A DNA stretch of 64,000 nt from an uncultured Bacteroidales bacterium (GTDB lineage: Bacteria; Bacteroidota; Bacteroidia; Bacteroidales; UBA932). Both the position numbers and the translations under genes were made by a program. Positions 42,831 to 52,850 of the stretch are shown one piece after another. The DNA lies in NCBI GenBank assembly GCA_905234485.1, contig CAJOHV010000003.1, positions 16,020 to 80,019 of the forward strand. Direction: 5' to 3'. Numbering within the stretch: position 1 is the first letter of the stretch; every line of letters begins with the position of its first letter. The notes under the pieces were generated by a model. It made no database searches. It worked only from the letters and a program-made list of their open reading frames with translations, and had not been told where the DNA came from.

Positions 42831-43346
42831 ATGAACGAACTGCACTGGTACATAGCCTGCACACGCTCCTGTCAGGACAAAAATGTGGCTGCGGCCCTGT
42901 CTGCGAAGGGGTATGAGGTGTATGTGCCCGTGCGTAGGGAGGTCCGCCAATGGTCGGACCGCAAGAAGGTGGTGGAGTCGCTCCTGACTCCCCGCATCGT
43001 GTTCGTCCGCTGCACCGAATTGGACCGCCGCCGTTCCGTAGAAGAAATCCCGTACCTGACGCATTACCTCTCGGAGTATCCCGGGAAGGGTAAGCCGGCG
43101 CGGGTACCGGATGATCAGATGAGCGCCTTTATGGCGATGGTGGACAGCGTGAACGGCGAGGTGACGGTCTTGAACCGCCAGTTGCGTCCCGGCGATATGG
43201 TCCGCGTCAAAGAAGGCGCCCTGGAAGGCCGGATCGTGGAACTCGTCAATGTGGACGGCCGGGACTGCCTCGCGGTCCGTCTGCCCCTTTTGGGCACCGC
43301 CTGCATCCAAATCGAAAGGAAATCGGTGGAATTGTTAGACAAATAG
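42831..43346 (+). CDS. UpxY-family/NusG-like transcription antiterminator
   Basis: NGN domain (HWYIACTRSCQDKNVAAALSAKGYEVYVPVRREVRQWSDRKKVVESLLTPRIVFVRC) and C-terminal KOW region. Confidence 0.85.
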   Translation: MNELHWYIACTRSCQDKNVAAALSAKGYEVYVPVRREVRQWSDRKKVVESLLTPRIVFVRCTELDRRRSVEEIPYLTHYLSEYPGKGKPARVPDDQMSAFMAMVDSVNGEVTVLNRQLRPGDMVRVKEGALEGRIVELVNVDGRDCLAVRLPLLGTACIQIERKSVELLDK

Positions 43347-43357
43347 GGAAAAATCAT

Positions 43358-43365
43358 TATATTTG
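43358..43365 (+). promoter_or_regulatory. -7 box TATATTTG upstream of small coiled-coil gene
   Basis: TAnnTTTG, 6 nt before ATG at 43372. Confidence 0.45.
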
Positions 43366-43371
43366 TAGGGT

Positions 43372-43641
43372 ATGATAGACGACCTCCGTAAAGACATCGA
43401 ACGCCTGATTTCTCTGTATGAAACGGAGAAGCGCCGTGGCGACGAGCTCGCCGCAAAACTCGTTGTCAAAGAGTCGGAGTCGGCTAAGTACAAACAGCAG
43501 ATAACTGAATTGACAAAACAGATAGACCGGTACAAACTCGCGGGCGCTTTCACTGCGGAGGGAGACAAAACAGCCGCAAAGGAAAGGATAGACAAACTCA
43601 TCCGGGAGATAGACAAATGTATCCGTCTGATCACGAACTAG
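43372..43641 (+). CDS. Small coiled-coil protein preceding zapA
   Basis: Heptad-rich 89-aa ORF, 1 nt upstream of zapA. Confidence 0.7.
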   Translation: MIDDLRKDIERLISLYETEKRRGDELAAKLVVKESESAKYKQQITELTKQIDRYKLAGAFTAEGDKTAAKERIDKLIREIDKCIRLITN

Positions 43642-43642
43642 T

Positions 43643-43945
43643 ATGGCAGACCAGACCAAACACAGCATCACACTCAAGATAGCCGGCAAGGAGTACACCT
43701 TGGTGGCCACTCAGGAGTCTGAGCACTATATGCGTCTGGCATCTGACAAGATTAACGCGATGCTGGCAGATTATGACCAGAAATATCCGGACCAGACTGT
43801 GGCGGATAAACTCGTGTTCGTGGCGCTGATGAATACTATCTCGATGCTTGTCGCAAAGAAAGGCCTCGCGCAGAATACCGATGAAACAGCCAAACTCGAG
43901 AAGGAGTTGAAGGCCTATCTGAACAAAATAGAGACTAACCGTTAG
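43643..43945 (+). CDS. zapA: Cell division protein ZapA
   Basis: ITLKIAGKEYTLVATQESEHYMRLASDKINAML, C-terminal coiled coil. Confidence 0.85.
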   Translation: MADQTKHSITLKIAGKEYTLVATQESEHYMRLASDKINAMLADYDQKYPDQTVADKLVFVALMNTISMLVAKKGLAQNTDETAKLEKELKAYLNKIETNR

Positions 43946-44081
43946 TTCCTCCTTGCTCTAACAAACAAGTTCTACGGAACCGGGTAAGTTCTCGCCGTCG
44001 ATAGCACGCCTGCCGCGAGCAGGAAGCCTGAACCGGGAGGCCCCCAAATCTTTCTTTAAGAAAGTTTCAGCCAAGGACTAA
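43942..44081 (+). ncRNA. ssrS: 6S RNA candidate
   Basis: About 140-nt structured intergenic RNA between zapA and rny; closing stem TTAGT..CCTTG.CT / AGCCAAGGACTAA, internal GC helix around a large bulge, followed by a terminator. Position after zapA is a known 6S RNA context. Confidence 0.65.
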
Positions 44082-44092
44082 CGGTCTTTTAC

Positions 44093-44130
44093 AAAACAGT
44101 ATCTGCAATTGAAAGCAGGTGCTGTTTTTT
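44093..44130 (+). terminator. Rho-independent terminator after the 6S RNA candidate
   Basis: AAAACAG-CTGC / GCAG-CTGTTTTTT hairpin. Confidence 0.8.
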
Positions 44131-44159
44131 GTTTGACAATTTGACTCAATATACACAAT

Positions 44160-45698
44160 ATGTTACTTTACATCATCATCGCAGCCGTCGCAGGCGCAGT
44201 CCTGTCCCTGGCAATTTACATAGGGGCTACCCGTATCGTCAGCAAAGGACGCGGGGACGCCATCATCCAGAAAGCCACTCTCGAGGCCGAGTCGCTCAAG
44301 CAGAAGAAGATGCTCGAAGCCAAGGAGCACTTCCTCCAACTCAAGGAAGAGTACGAAGCGAAAGTGAGCGAGAAAAACAACCAACTCCGCGACCGCGAGA
44401 ACAACGTCCGCGCGAAGGAGACCCAGCTGAACCAGATGCAGTCCGAACTCGGACGCCGTCAGCACGACCTCGATTCCCAGAAGGGCCAGTTGAACGCCCA
44501 GCGCGAGCAACTTTCGAAGAAAGAAGCCGAGTGCGCTGCCCTCACTGCCCAGGCCAACAAACAACTTGAAACCGTAGCCGGAATGAGCGCGGAAGACGCC
44601 AAGAAAATGCTCGTCGAGAACATGAAGGCCGAAGCCCGCTCCGAGGCGCTCTCATACATTAACGACACGATGGACGAGGCCCGTCTGAACGCGGCCAAGG
44701 AAGCGAAGCGCATCGTTATCAACACTATCCAGCGCACCGCCACTGAAACCGCGATCGAGAACGCAGTCACGACCTTCCCGATTGAGAACGACGAAGTCAA
44801 GGGCCGCATTATCGGACGCGAAGGCCGCAACATCCGCGCGCTCGAGGCGGCGACCGGCGTGGAGATAGTCGTGGACGACACCCCGGACACGATCCTTCTC
44901 TCCGGTTTCGATCCCGTCCGCAGGGAAGTGGCCCGTCTGGCGCTGCATCAGCTGGTGACCGACGGCCGTATCCACCCCGCACGTATCGAAGAGGTGGTGG
45001 CGAAGGTGAGCAAGCAACTCGAAGACGAAATCCTCGAGACCGGCAAGCGCACCTGCATAGACCTTGGAATCCACGGTCTGAACCTCGAACTCGTCCGCCT
45101 CATCGGCCGTATGAAATACCGTTCGTCGTACGGACAGAACCTTCTGCAGCACTCGCGCGAAGTGGCGTCGATCGCCAGCATCTTCGCCGCTGAACTCGGC
45201 CTGAACCCGAAAATCGCGAAGAGGGCTGGTCTGCTGCACGATATAGGTAAGGTCAGCACTGAAGACGAAGAACTGCCGCACGCCCTTCTGGGAGCGAAAC
45301 TCGCGGAGCAGTACAAGGAGCGTCCCGAGATCGTGAACGCGGTGGGAGCTCACCACGAAGAGATGGAGATGACCTCGATTTACGCGCCGCTCGTGCTGGT
45401 GGCCGACGCCATTTCGGGAGCTCGTCCCGGCGCGCGCCGCGAGGTTATCGAGAGTTACATCAAGCGCCTCAAGGGTATGGAAGACCTCGCCGCGTCGTAC
45501 AAGGGAGTCACCAAGTCCTACGCCATCCAGGCGGGTCGCGAACTCCGCGTGATCGTGGGCGCAGACGAAATCACTGACGAGCAGGCAGCCCGTCTCTCGA
45601 CTGATATCGCACAACGCATCCAGGACGAGATGACTTATCCCGGCCAGGTGAAGATCACAGTGATCAGGGAAACCAGATCGGTCGCTATCGCTAAATAG
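44160..45698 (+). CDS. rny: Ribonuclease Y
   Basis: N-terminal TM, coiled coil, KH domain [30 protein letters not shown] domain [20 protein letters not shown]. Confidence 0.95.
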   Translation: MLLYIIIAAVAGAVLSLAIYIGATRIVSKGRGDAIIQKATLEAESLKQKKMLEAKEHFLQLKEEYEAKVSEKNNQLRDRENNVRAKETQLNQMQSELGRRQHDLDSQKGQLNAQREQLSKKEAECAALTAQANKQLETVAGMSAEDAKKMLVENMKAEARSEALSYINDTMDEARLNAAKEAKRIVINTIQRTATETAIENAVTTFPIENDEVKGRIIGREGRNIRALEAATGVEIVVDDTPDTILLSGFDPVRREVARLALHQLVTDGRIHPARIEEVVAKVSKQLEDEILETGKRTCIDLGIHGLNLELVRLIGRMKYRSSYGQNLLQHSREVASIASIFAAELGLNPKIAKRAGLLHDIGKVSTEDEELPHALLGAKLAEQYKERPEIVNAVGAHHEEMEMTSIYAPLVLVADAISGARPGARREVIESYIKRLKGMEDLAASYKGVTKSYAIQAGRELRVIVGADEITDEQAARLSTDIAQRIQDEMTYPGQVKITVIRETRSVAIAK

Positions 45699-46509
45699 CG
45701 GCGATCATCTTTTCGAACAGGGCGGTCATCTTGCTTGTAGCCTGATTGGCCGCCTTTACTATTTCTTTGACATAGTCGTCCGGCATATCCTCGCGGGCGA
45801 GATCGGTGATTACGGACATTCCGAAGACTTTCAGGCCGCAGTGACGCGCGACGATGACCTCGGGCACAGTGCTCATGCCCACGGCGTCGCTGCCTATCAC
45901 GCGGAAGAACTTGTACTCCGCCCTGGTCTCGTATGAAGGACCCGTGCAGGCCACATAGACGCCGTCCTGGAGGTGGATACCCATCTCGCGGGCGAGCCTG
46001 AAGGCCAGCCTGCGGAGTTCCACGTCGTAGGGATGAGTCATATCCGGGAACCTCGGTCCGAACTCCTCGGCGTTGGGGCCGATGAGCGGATTGGGCATCA
46101 TGTTGATCTGGTCCTTGATGACCATAAGATCGCCCACGCGATAACTCAGGTTGAGGCCGCCGGCGGCATTGGAGACGAAGAGATAATTGATGCCAAGGAG
46201 TTTGAGCACCCTGATGGGGAAGGTGACCTGCTCCATCGTGTAACCCTCATAGAAGTGGAAACGGCCCTGCATGGCCACCACTTTCTTTCCGCCTAGATCG
46301 CCTATCACGAGGCGGGATTTGTGGCCTATCGCAGTGCTGACGGGAAAACCGGGAATCTCGTTGTAAGGGATGATCGAAGGGTTTTCAATCTGCTCTCCGA
46401 GCGAACCGAGTCCGCTGCCGAGTATCACTCCGATTTCGGGCTTGGCGCCGCCGCTTTTCGAACGTATGTATTCAACTGCTTTGAGGTAAGGTGCTAGTAT
46501 TTCTGACAT
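45691..46509 (-). CDS. Purine-nucleoside phosphorylase (paralog A)
   Basis: [87 protein letters not shown]. Confidence 0.93.
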   Translation of the reverse strand: MSEILAPYLKAVEYIRSKSGGAKPEIGVILGSGLGSLGEQIENPSIIPYNEIPGFPVSTAIGHKSRLVIGDLGGKKVVAMQGRFHFYEGYTMEQVTFPIRVLKLLGINYLFVSNAAGGLNLSYRVGDLMVIKDQINMMPNPLIGPNAEEFGPRFPDMTHPYDVELRRLAFRLAREMGIHLQDGVYVACTGPSYETRAEYKFFRVIGSDAVGMSTVPEVIVARHCGLKVFGMSVITDLAREDMPDDYVKEIVKAANQATSKMTALFEKMIAAI

Positions 46510-46511
46510 GG

Positions 46512-47342
46512 TTATAATGATGCTATTAGTTCTTTGAAAATTCGGGTGAGTTTGGAGGCCGCCGCGTCCGCTGCCTTCACCACATCATCGCCGTCGTTCT
46601 GATAGTCGTCCGCGAAATCGCCGGAGGCTTCGTTGGTGACGACGGACATTCCGAAGACGCGCATACCGCAATGGCGGGCCACTATGACCTCCGGGATGGT
46701 GCTCATTCCCACCACATCGCCGCCCACAGTGCGGTAGAAGCGGTATTCGGCCGGGGTCTCGTAAGAGGGACCGGTGTCGCCGAAGTACACGCCTTCGTGC
46801 AGCGGCCAGCCGAGTTTCGCCGCTATCTCGCGGGCTTTACGGATGAGGGCGGGGTCGTAGGGGCGCGTCATATCGGGGAAGCGCGGGCCGAGTTCGTCCA
46901 GATTCGGGCCGATGAGCGGATTGGGCTGCAGGCTGATATGGTCGTTGATGATCATAAGGTCGCCTATATGGTACTCCGGGTTGATGCCGCCCGCGGCGTT
47001 GGACACGAACAGGGTGCGCACGCCGAGCAGGTACATAACCCGCACCGCCATGGTGACTATGAACATAGGGTAGCCCTCATAATAGTGGAAGCGGCCCTGC
47101 ATCGCGATGACCCTTTTCCCTGCGAGCGTGCCGATTATGAAGTTGCCTTTATGGCCCACGGCGGTGCTGACGGGGAAGTTGGGGATCTGCGAGTAGGGGA
47201 GGACCTGAGGGTTCTCTATGCTGTCCGCGAGCGATCCCAGGCCGCTGCCCAGGACTATGCCCACCTCCGGCATAGGCCCCGAAATGAAATCAGCCACGTA
47301 AGACGCGGCTGCTTTCAAGGTGTCCATATCAATAGTTCTCAT
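46512..47342 (-). CDS. Purine-nucleoside phosphorylase (paralog B)
   Basis: [79 protein letters not shown]. Confidence 0.93.
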   Translation of the reverse strand: MRTIDMDTLKAAASYVADFISGPMPEVGIVLGSGLGSLADSIENPQVLPYSQIPNFPVSTAVGHKGNFIIGTLAGKRVIAMQGRFHYYEGYPMFIVTMAVRVMYLLGVRTLFVSNAAGGINPEYHIGDLMIINDHISLQPNPLIGPNLDELGPRFPDMTRPYDPALIRKAREIAAKLGWPLHEGVYFGDTGPSYETPAEYRFYRTVGGDVVGMSTIPEVIVARHCGMRVFGMSVVTNEASGDFADDYQNDGDDVVKAADAAASKLTRIFKELIASL

Positions 47343-47661
47343 CGGTGGATTCGTCTTTCTGACGCTGGGGAATCTCGCCGCCGAAGCAATTATCCTTGAT
47401 GTAGGTGATGACGTCGTCCAGTCCTTCGCGGAACTTTTCGAAATCTTCTTTATAGAGGAAAATCTTATGCTTGTCGAAGGTGAAACTTCCGTCTGCGTTG
47501 TTATGACGCTTGCTTTCCGTGATAGTGAGATAGAAGTCTTTCTGGCCCCTTGTGGACTTTACATCGAAGAAATATGTACGTTTTCCTGCTCTGACGGGTT
47601 TGGAGAACACGTCATCTGAACCTCTTTCTTCCCTGAACGAATCGTAATCTTCCTTGTACAT
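47329..47661 (-). CDS. DUF3276 / PUR-alpha-like nucleic-acid-binding protein
   Basis: [26 protein letters not shown] ... [24 protein letters not shown] repeats. Confidence 0.82.
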   Translation of the reverse strand: MYKEDYDSFREERGSDDVFSKPVRAGKRTYFFDVKSTRGQKDFYLTITESKRHNNADGSFTFDKHKIFLYKEDFEKFREGLDDVITYIKDNCFGGEIPQRQKDESTDENY

Positions 47662-47751
47662 AGTGATTAATTGGTTATTTTACTTAATGCAAAATTAGAA
47701 TTTTTTTCGATTACTGATTATATTTGCAGGAATTAATTGACATACCATAGG

Positions 47752-48672
47752 ATGCTTAACAGAAGAATCTTGCGTATCAAGGCGTTCAAGACAGTGTACG
47801 CCCTGGCAGAAAATCCGGAAATGACCCAGGCGGAGGCGCTTGCGCAACTCGAAGCCTCGTGTCAGGCTACCCGGGACCTGTATCTCTTTATGCTGGCCCT
47901 TGTGCCCGCCCTCACGGATTTGGCGAAAAGCCGCATCGAAGCCGCCAGGGGAAAGTTCAACCCCACAGAGGAAGAAAAGCATCCGAATATGAAATTTGCG
48001 GAGAACGGCATCGCGCCGCTTCTGTCTTCGGATCCCGATTTCCGCAAACTGGTGGAAAAGAAAAAACTCTCCTGGGATCAGTACGACGCATTCCTGTGGC
48101 ATCTCTACGACACTCTTAAGGCCTCATCCTATTACGCCGATTATATGGCTTCAGAGGAAAGGAGCCTTGAGTCCGACGCCAAACTCTGGATATCGGTATT
48201 CGAAAACGAACTTGTGGACAATAAGGAACTCGAGGACATACTTGAGAGCCTCTCCATCTGGTGGAACGACGATCTGGCCTACGCGCTGACATATTGCTGC
48301 CACGCTATGGACGATTTCGCCGCCGGAAAGCGCTGGGCTCTCCCCGAACTCTATCTCAGCCAACTCCCCGGTCAGGAAGGCAAGGATTCGGACAAGGATT
48401 TCGTGGAGGGAATAGTTCGCAAGGCTGTGGCCACCTTCAGCAAGTCTGTCGAGGAGATAGCGAAACTCACTCCCAAGTGGGACATCAACCGTATCTGCAC
48501 CACAGACCTCGCGCTGATAGTCACAGGTATGGCCGAGTCCGCGGCTTTCCCGGCAATCGCTCCGAAGATCATTATGAACGAGTATGTGGAAATCAGTAAG
48601 TTCTACAGCACTCCGGAAAGCAAGGCCTTCGTTAACGGCCTTCTTGACAAGTTGATAAACAAAACTAAATAA
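47752..48672 (+). CDS. nusB: Transcription antitermination factor NusB
   Basis: MLNRRILRIKAFKTVYAL and C-terminal WDINRICTTDLALIVTGMAE...NEYVEISKFYSTPESKAFVNGLLDKL. Confidence 0.88.
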   Translation: MLNRRILRIKAFKTVYALAENPEMTQAEALAQLEASCQATRDLYLFMLALVPALTDLAKSRIEAARGKFNPTEEEKHPNMKFAENGIAPLLSSDPDFRKLVEKKKLSWDQYDAFLWHLYDTLKASSYYADYMASEERSLESDAKLWISVFENELVDNKELEDILESLSIWWNDDLAYALTYCCHAMDDFAAGKRWALPELYLSQLPGQEGKDSDKDFVEGIVRKAVATFSKSVEEIAKLTPKWDINRICTTDLALIVTGMAESAAFPAIAPKIIMNEYVEISKFYSTPESKAFVNGLLDKLINKTK

Positions 48673-48680
48673 AAGCAATT

Positions 48681-49007
48681 ATGACACTTATTTCTTTACT
48701 TCAGGCGGCTCCCGCAGCCGGCCAGGCTCAGGGCAGCCAGTGGAGCTTCTGGATTATGATCATCGCGCTCTTCGCGATTATGTGGCTCTTTATGATCCGT
48801 CCGCAGCGCAAGCAGCAGAAGGAACTCGAGAAGTTCCGCAACGAACTCAAGAAGGGCGACAAAGTGATTACCGCCGGAGGTATCTACGGCAGCATCGCTG
48901 AAATCGAGGAGAGGACAGTTCTTCTCAAGGTGGACGGTGATGTGAAACTCAGGGTTGACAAGAGTTCTATCGTTCGCGACAGTTCAGACGCTCAGATGCA
49001 GAAGTAA
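48681..49007 (+). CDS. yajC: Preprotein translocase subunit YajC
   Basis: WLFMIRPQRKQQKELEKFRNELKKGDKVITAGGIYGSIAEI. Confidence 0.93.
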   Translation: MTLISLLQAAPAAGQAQGSQWSFWIMIIALFAIMWLFMIRPQRKQQKELEKFRNELKKGDKVITAGGIYGSIAEIEERTVLLKVDGDVKLRVDKSSIVRDSSDAQMQK

Positions 49008-49013
49008 TCACCC

Positions 49014-49949
49014 GTGAAAAGGTCTACCTCATTCGTGCTGGCCGTGGTGGCTTCTCTGGCCATCTGGCTGATCGGCAATCTCTCGCAGGAGACCACCGGT
49101 CTGGTGAGCGTTCCCGTGGTTGCGCACAGTTCCATAGTCGGCCGCAGCGATGCCGCGATGGAGAGCGTGCAGGTCACGGCGAACGTGACCGCGTCCGGCT
49201 TCCGCCTGCTGGGGCTGTCGCTGCGCGGAGGCAGGCCTGTGAACGTGGTGATGGATCCCGAGCATTTCCGCCACACCGAAGGTGATTTCTTCACCGTTTC
49301 GGCCAATAATCTCGTTCGCTACACGGAGTCGATTTACGGCGCTCAGACCAAAGCCCAGTTCGCATCTGACTATATCACCGTGCGTTTCGCCCCCGAATCC
49401 TTCAAGAAAGTGCCAGTCGTGCCCGTCAGGCAAATCCGTTTCCGCGAGCAGTATATGCCCACGGCGGATATGAGGCTCGAGCCGGATTCGGTCCTGGTCT
49501 ACGGTATTCCTTCGCGTATTGCCGGCATCGATCAGGTGCTGACCCGCCAGATTTCGAAGTACGATGTGGACAGAAGCCTCCACGGCAAAGTCAGGCTGGA
49601 AATCCCCGCAGGGACTCGTCTGTCTGAAAAGGAGGCGTCCTATTCGCTGGACGTGTCGCGTTATGTGGGCATCAAAGAGAAGGTGAAGGTGGGCGTGCGC
49701 AACGTCCCGGAGGGGAAAGTCCTTTCCGTGTATCCTTCCACCGTGGATGTCAGTTTCCGCTTCATCTTTCCTATCAGCGGCAATCCGGCCGGTTCGGCGG
49801 ATTTCTATGTGGACTACAACGAGTTCGCCGCTTCGATAGGAGGGAAGTGTATGGTCAGGGCTGAGGGCCTCCCGGAGATGACTATTTCCTGGGAAGCGGA
49901 TCCGCAGTTCTGCGACTGTGTGGAATCCGAGGCTGCAGGACGTGAATAA
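49014..49949 (+). CDS. YbbR-like domain protein
   Basis: N-terminal TM plus YbbR-like repeats; GTG start; between yajC and coaE. Confidence 0.75.
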   Translation: MKRSTSFVLAVVASLAIWLIGNLSQETTGLVSVPVVAHSSIVGRSDAAMESVQVTANVTASGFRLLGLSLRGGRPVNVVMDPEHFRHTEGDFFTVSANNLVRYTESIYGAQTKAQFASDYITVRFAPESFKKVPVVPVRQIRFREQYMPTADMRLEPDSVLVYGIPSRIAGIDQVLTRQISKYDVDRSLHGKVRLEIPAGTRLSEKEASYSLDVSRYVGIKEKVKVGVRNVPEGKVLSVYPSTVDVSFRFIFPISGNPAGSADFYVDYNEFAASIGGKCMVRAEGLPEMTISWEADPQFCDCVESEAAGRE

Positions 49950-50469
49950 GATACTCGTCACAGGGCTGATTGGTTCGGGGAAATCGGAGGTTTGCTCTTA
50001 TCTCGCCGGTCAGGGTTATCCTGTCTACGATTCTGACCGCGCCACCAAGTTGCTCTATGAGACCATTCCCGGCCTTAAGGCCGAGGTCGAACGTGCCATC
50101 GGGCGTCCGTTTTCGGAGATAGGTTCGATTTTCAGCGATTTCTCGGCCCGTAATGAACTGGAGGCTTTGGTTTATCCCCTAGTGAAGGCGGACTTTCGCC
50201 GTTTCGCGGCATCCTGCGGGGCTGAGACAGTGTTTTTCGAGTCAGCGGTGGCCTACGGAAAGGCGCAGTTCAAGGGCGAATTCGACAAAGTGGTGCTCGT
50301 GCGCGCTCCCTACGAAGTGAGGCTTGGACGTAATCCCAAGGTGGCTCAGAGGGATGCGGCGCAGCAGGAAATGCCCCTGGAAGAGGCTGACTACATAATT
50401 GAGAATAATTCGGGTCTGCAGGAATTGCACGACCAGGTTAAGGAAATGATAAAAACGTTTAAGATATGA
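49942..50469 (+). CDS. coaE: Dephospho-CoA kinase
   Basis: KILVTGLIGSGKSEVCSYLAGQGYPVYDSD; GTG start chosen at 49942. Confidence 0.88.
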   Translation: MNKILVTGLIGSGKSEVCSYLAGQGYPVYDSDRATKLLYETIPGLKAEVERAIGRPFSEIGSIFSDFSARNELEALVYPLVKADFRRFAASCGAETVFFESAVAYGKAQFKGEFDKVVLVRAPYEVRLGRNPKVAQRDAAQQEMPLEEADYIIENNSGLQELHDQVKEMIKTFKI

Positions 50470-50885
50470 AAACAGATCTGTCAAAGATTCTTTCGGTTTC
50501 GGGACAGCACGGACTGTACCGTTATCTCGCTCAGGCTCGCGGCGGCATCATCGCCGAGGCTCTCGCAGATGGAAAGAGGACGGTGTTCGACGTAAGGAAC
50601 CGAATCACCACCCTCGCGGATATTTCCATCTTCACGGATGAAGGTGAAATGAAACTTGCCGACGTGTTCCTCGCGCTTCAGAAGGCGCTGGATGGCAAGG
50701 AGGCCCCTTCCTCCAAGGCGGCTGACGCAGACCTTAAGGCAGTCTTTAAGAAAGCGGTTCCCACCTACGACGGAGACCGTTTCTATGTGTCCCATATGCG
50801 TAAGATCGCAGACTGGTACAACGAACTCTTAAAGTACGCTTCTTTCGATTTTGAAACCGAAGAAGAACAGCCCGCTGAGGCTTAG
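50466..50885 (+). CDS. DUF5606-family protein
   Basis: Bacteroidota-conserved ILSVSGQHGLYRYLAQARGGIIAEAL..., ATGA overlap with coaE. Confidence 0.75.
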   Translation: MKTDLSKILSVSGQHGLYRYLAQARGGIIAEALADGKRTVFDVRNRITTLADISIFTDEGEMKLADVFLALQKALDGKEAPSSKAADADLKAVFKKAVPTYDGDRFYVSHMRKIADWYNELLKYASFDFETEEEQPAEA

Positions 50886-52176
50886 GGCAGTTACTCTCGG
50901 TTGTTCGAAAAACCGCGTGGACACCGAACATCTCCTCTCGCAACTGGGAGGAGATTTCGTCGTTGTCCCCGAAAGTTCATCGGAAGCGGTAGATTACCTT
51001 TTGATTAACACCTGCGGCTTTATCGGCGATGCCAAACAGGAAAGCATAGATGCCATCCTGGAGGCCGTGGAACTCAAGAAACAGGGCTCGGTTCGCAGGC
51101 TGGTGGTGTTCGGCTGTCTCAGCCAACGCTATTCCCGGGAACTGCCAGGGCTCATACCGGAGGTGGACGCCTGGTTCGGCGCGCGCGATTTCGATCCGCT
51201 GCTGCGCTATCTGGGAGTCACTCCGGACCATTCAAAGTGCGTCAAACGTGTCCCGACCGACTGCGGACCGGGAACGGCCTATCTTAAGATTTCCGAGGGT
51301 TGCGACAGGCGCTGCTCATATTGCGCCATTCCTTTCATCCGCGGGGCTCATCGCTCTGTGCCTATGGAGGAATTGGTTGAGGAGGCTAAGAATCTCGCAT
51401 CCAATGGCGTCAAGGAACTGGTGCTTATCGCACAGGACACAACCTACTACGGCCTTGATCTTTATCGCCGCCGAGCTCTGGCGGAACTGATAAGGAAACT
51501 CTCCGAGATTCCGGAGATCGAATGGATACGTATCCATTATTCCTACCCGGCCGATTTCCCCGATGACGTGCTCGAGGAGATGGCTGTGAATCCGAAAGTG
51601 TGCAAGTACCTGGATATTCCTCTCCAGCATATTTCCGACGATGTGCTCGCCAAAATGAGGCGCCATGTGGACGGGGCGTGGACTCGTCATCTGATCTCGG
51701 AGTTACGCTCGCGTGTGCCGGGCGTGGTCCTTCGCACCACTATGATTGTGGGCCATCCGGGAGAAGGGGAGAAGGAGTTCTCTGAACTGCTTGATTTCTG
51801 CCGGGAGGCAGGATTCGAGAGGCTGGGCGCCTTTATATACAGCGAGGAAGAAGGCACCTACGGTGCGGAGCATTTCGAGGATGATGTGCCTTCTGAAGTA
51901 AAGCAGCAGAGGCTGGACACCCTGATGCAGCAACAGGCGGACATCTCTTTGGCGTTCAATAAGGGACGCATTGGCTCCATCGAGCGCGTGATGGTGGATT
52001 CCGTCGCTCCCGGCGGAAAACTTGTCTGCCGCAGCCAGTACGAAAGTCCGGATGTGGACGGGGAGATAATAGTTTCTGTTCCGGACGGAGTCGATCTGAA
52101 TTCTATGCCGGGCAAGTTCGCTCAGGTGCGCATCACGGGGGCGGATCTTTATGACTTGGCGGCGAAACTGATCTGA
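50851..52176 (+). CDS. rimO: Ribosomal protein S12 methylthiotransferase RimO
   Basis: VTLGCSKNRVDTEHLLSQL, radical SAM CDRRCSYCAIPFIRGAHRS, C-terminal TRAM. Confidence 0.93.
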   Translation: MKPKKNSPLRLRAVTLGCSKNRVDTEHLLSQLGGDFVVVPESSSEAVDYLLINTCGFIGDAKQESIDAILEAVELKKQGSVRRLVVFGCLSQRYSRELPGLIPEVDAWFGARDFDPLLRYLGVTPDHSKCVKRVPTDCGPGTAYLKISEGCDRRCSYCAIPFIRGAHRSVPMEELVEEAKNLASNGVKELVLIAQDTTYYGLDLYRRRALAELIRKLSEIPEIEWIRIHYSYPADFPDDVLEEMAVNPKVCKYLDIPLQHISDDVLAKMRRHVDGAWTRHLISELRSRVPGVVLRTTMIVGHPGEGEKEFSELLDFCREAGFERLGAFIYSEEEGTYGAEHFEDDVPSEVKQQRLDTLMQQQADISLAFNKGRIGSIERVMVDSVAPGGKLVCRSQYESPDVDGEIIVSVPDGVDLNSMPGKFAQVRITGADLYDLAAKLI

Positions 52177-52559
52177 CCATTTTCCACCTGTCTTTCCTTC
52201 TTATAATCAGGCATTTGCGTTATTCGCGACAATTTTGTTTTTGATACATCGTACCTAATGTCGAAGCATTCGCAGCGTATGCTTCCGCTTCCTATTTCCA
52301 CCAGTCTCGTGAAATAATCAGGCTTGAATCCCATCGCCTCTACCAACGGGGTAATCCAGACTGTCCGGCCGGACTGGAGCAGGGCGGTCAGTATTTCGTG
52401 GTTATTATTCAGCACGCTCATCACTGATGCGCGTTTCTTTCTGATCCGGCTTTTCCTTTTGTTGTGCCAGGTGTCCTTGCAATGCTCGCTGCAGTACAAC
52501 TTGTCCATTCTGCCGTGCAGCGGCGCTCCGCAGTTCAGACAATACTTTTGCTTTTCCAT
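52149..52559 (-). CDS. Small zinc-ribbon protein of unknown function
   Basis: YCLNCGAPLHGRMDKLYCSEHCKDTWHNKRK zinc ribbon; 3' end overlaps rimO by 28 nt. Confidence 0.7.
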   Translation of the reverse strand: MEKQKYCLNCGAPLHGRMDKLYCSEHCKDTWHNKRKSRIRKKRASVMSVLNNNHEILTALLQSGRTVWITPLVEAMGFKPDYFTRLVEIGSGSIRCECFDIRYDVSKTKLSRITQMPDYKKERQVENGQISFAAKS

Positions 52560-52850
52560 AGCGGCAAACTAGCGAATACTCCGTCACTACGAACACCCTA
52601 AAAAATTATTTTTCATAATAATATTTCTTTAGGTCGTAAAGATTTCTTTTCGGTGGGGGATCTACTTCAATTAATTATCGTTTGAAGTGAAAGAAAAGGC
52701 ATAATTCTTAAAGATTCGTATTTATTTGCCGAATCCCGTCACAATCGCATCTCTGGCCGATTATTACTCCCCACCTTTGCATTACTCCCTTCGGGCCGCG
52801 GACCTACGGGGAGAGGAAAAGTTAAACCTATAATACTAAAGAAAAACTTT

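Noticed and set aside
44652-45614. 320-aa minus-strand ORF
   Set aside because: Antisense to rny.
45691-47342. Tandem PNP genes as an assembly duplication
   Set aside because: The two proteins and their DNA have diverged substantially.
52560-52850. Invertible phase-variable promoter upstream of fimbriae
   Set aside because: Only one short inverted repeat with an 11-nt spacer; no pair of repeats flanking a promoter and no adjacent invertase.
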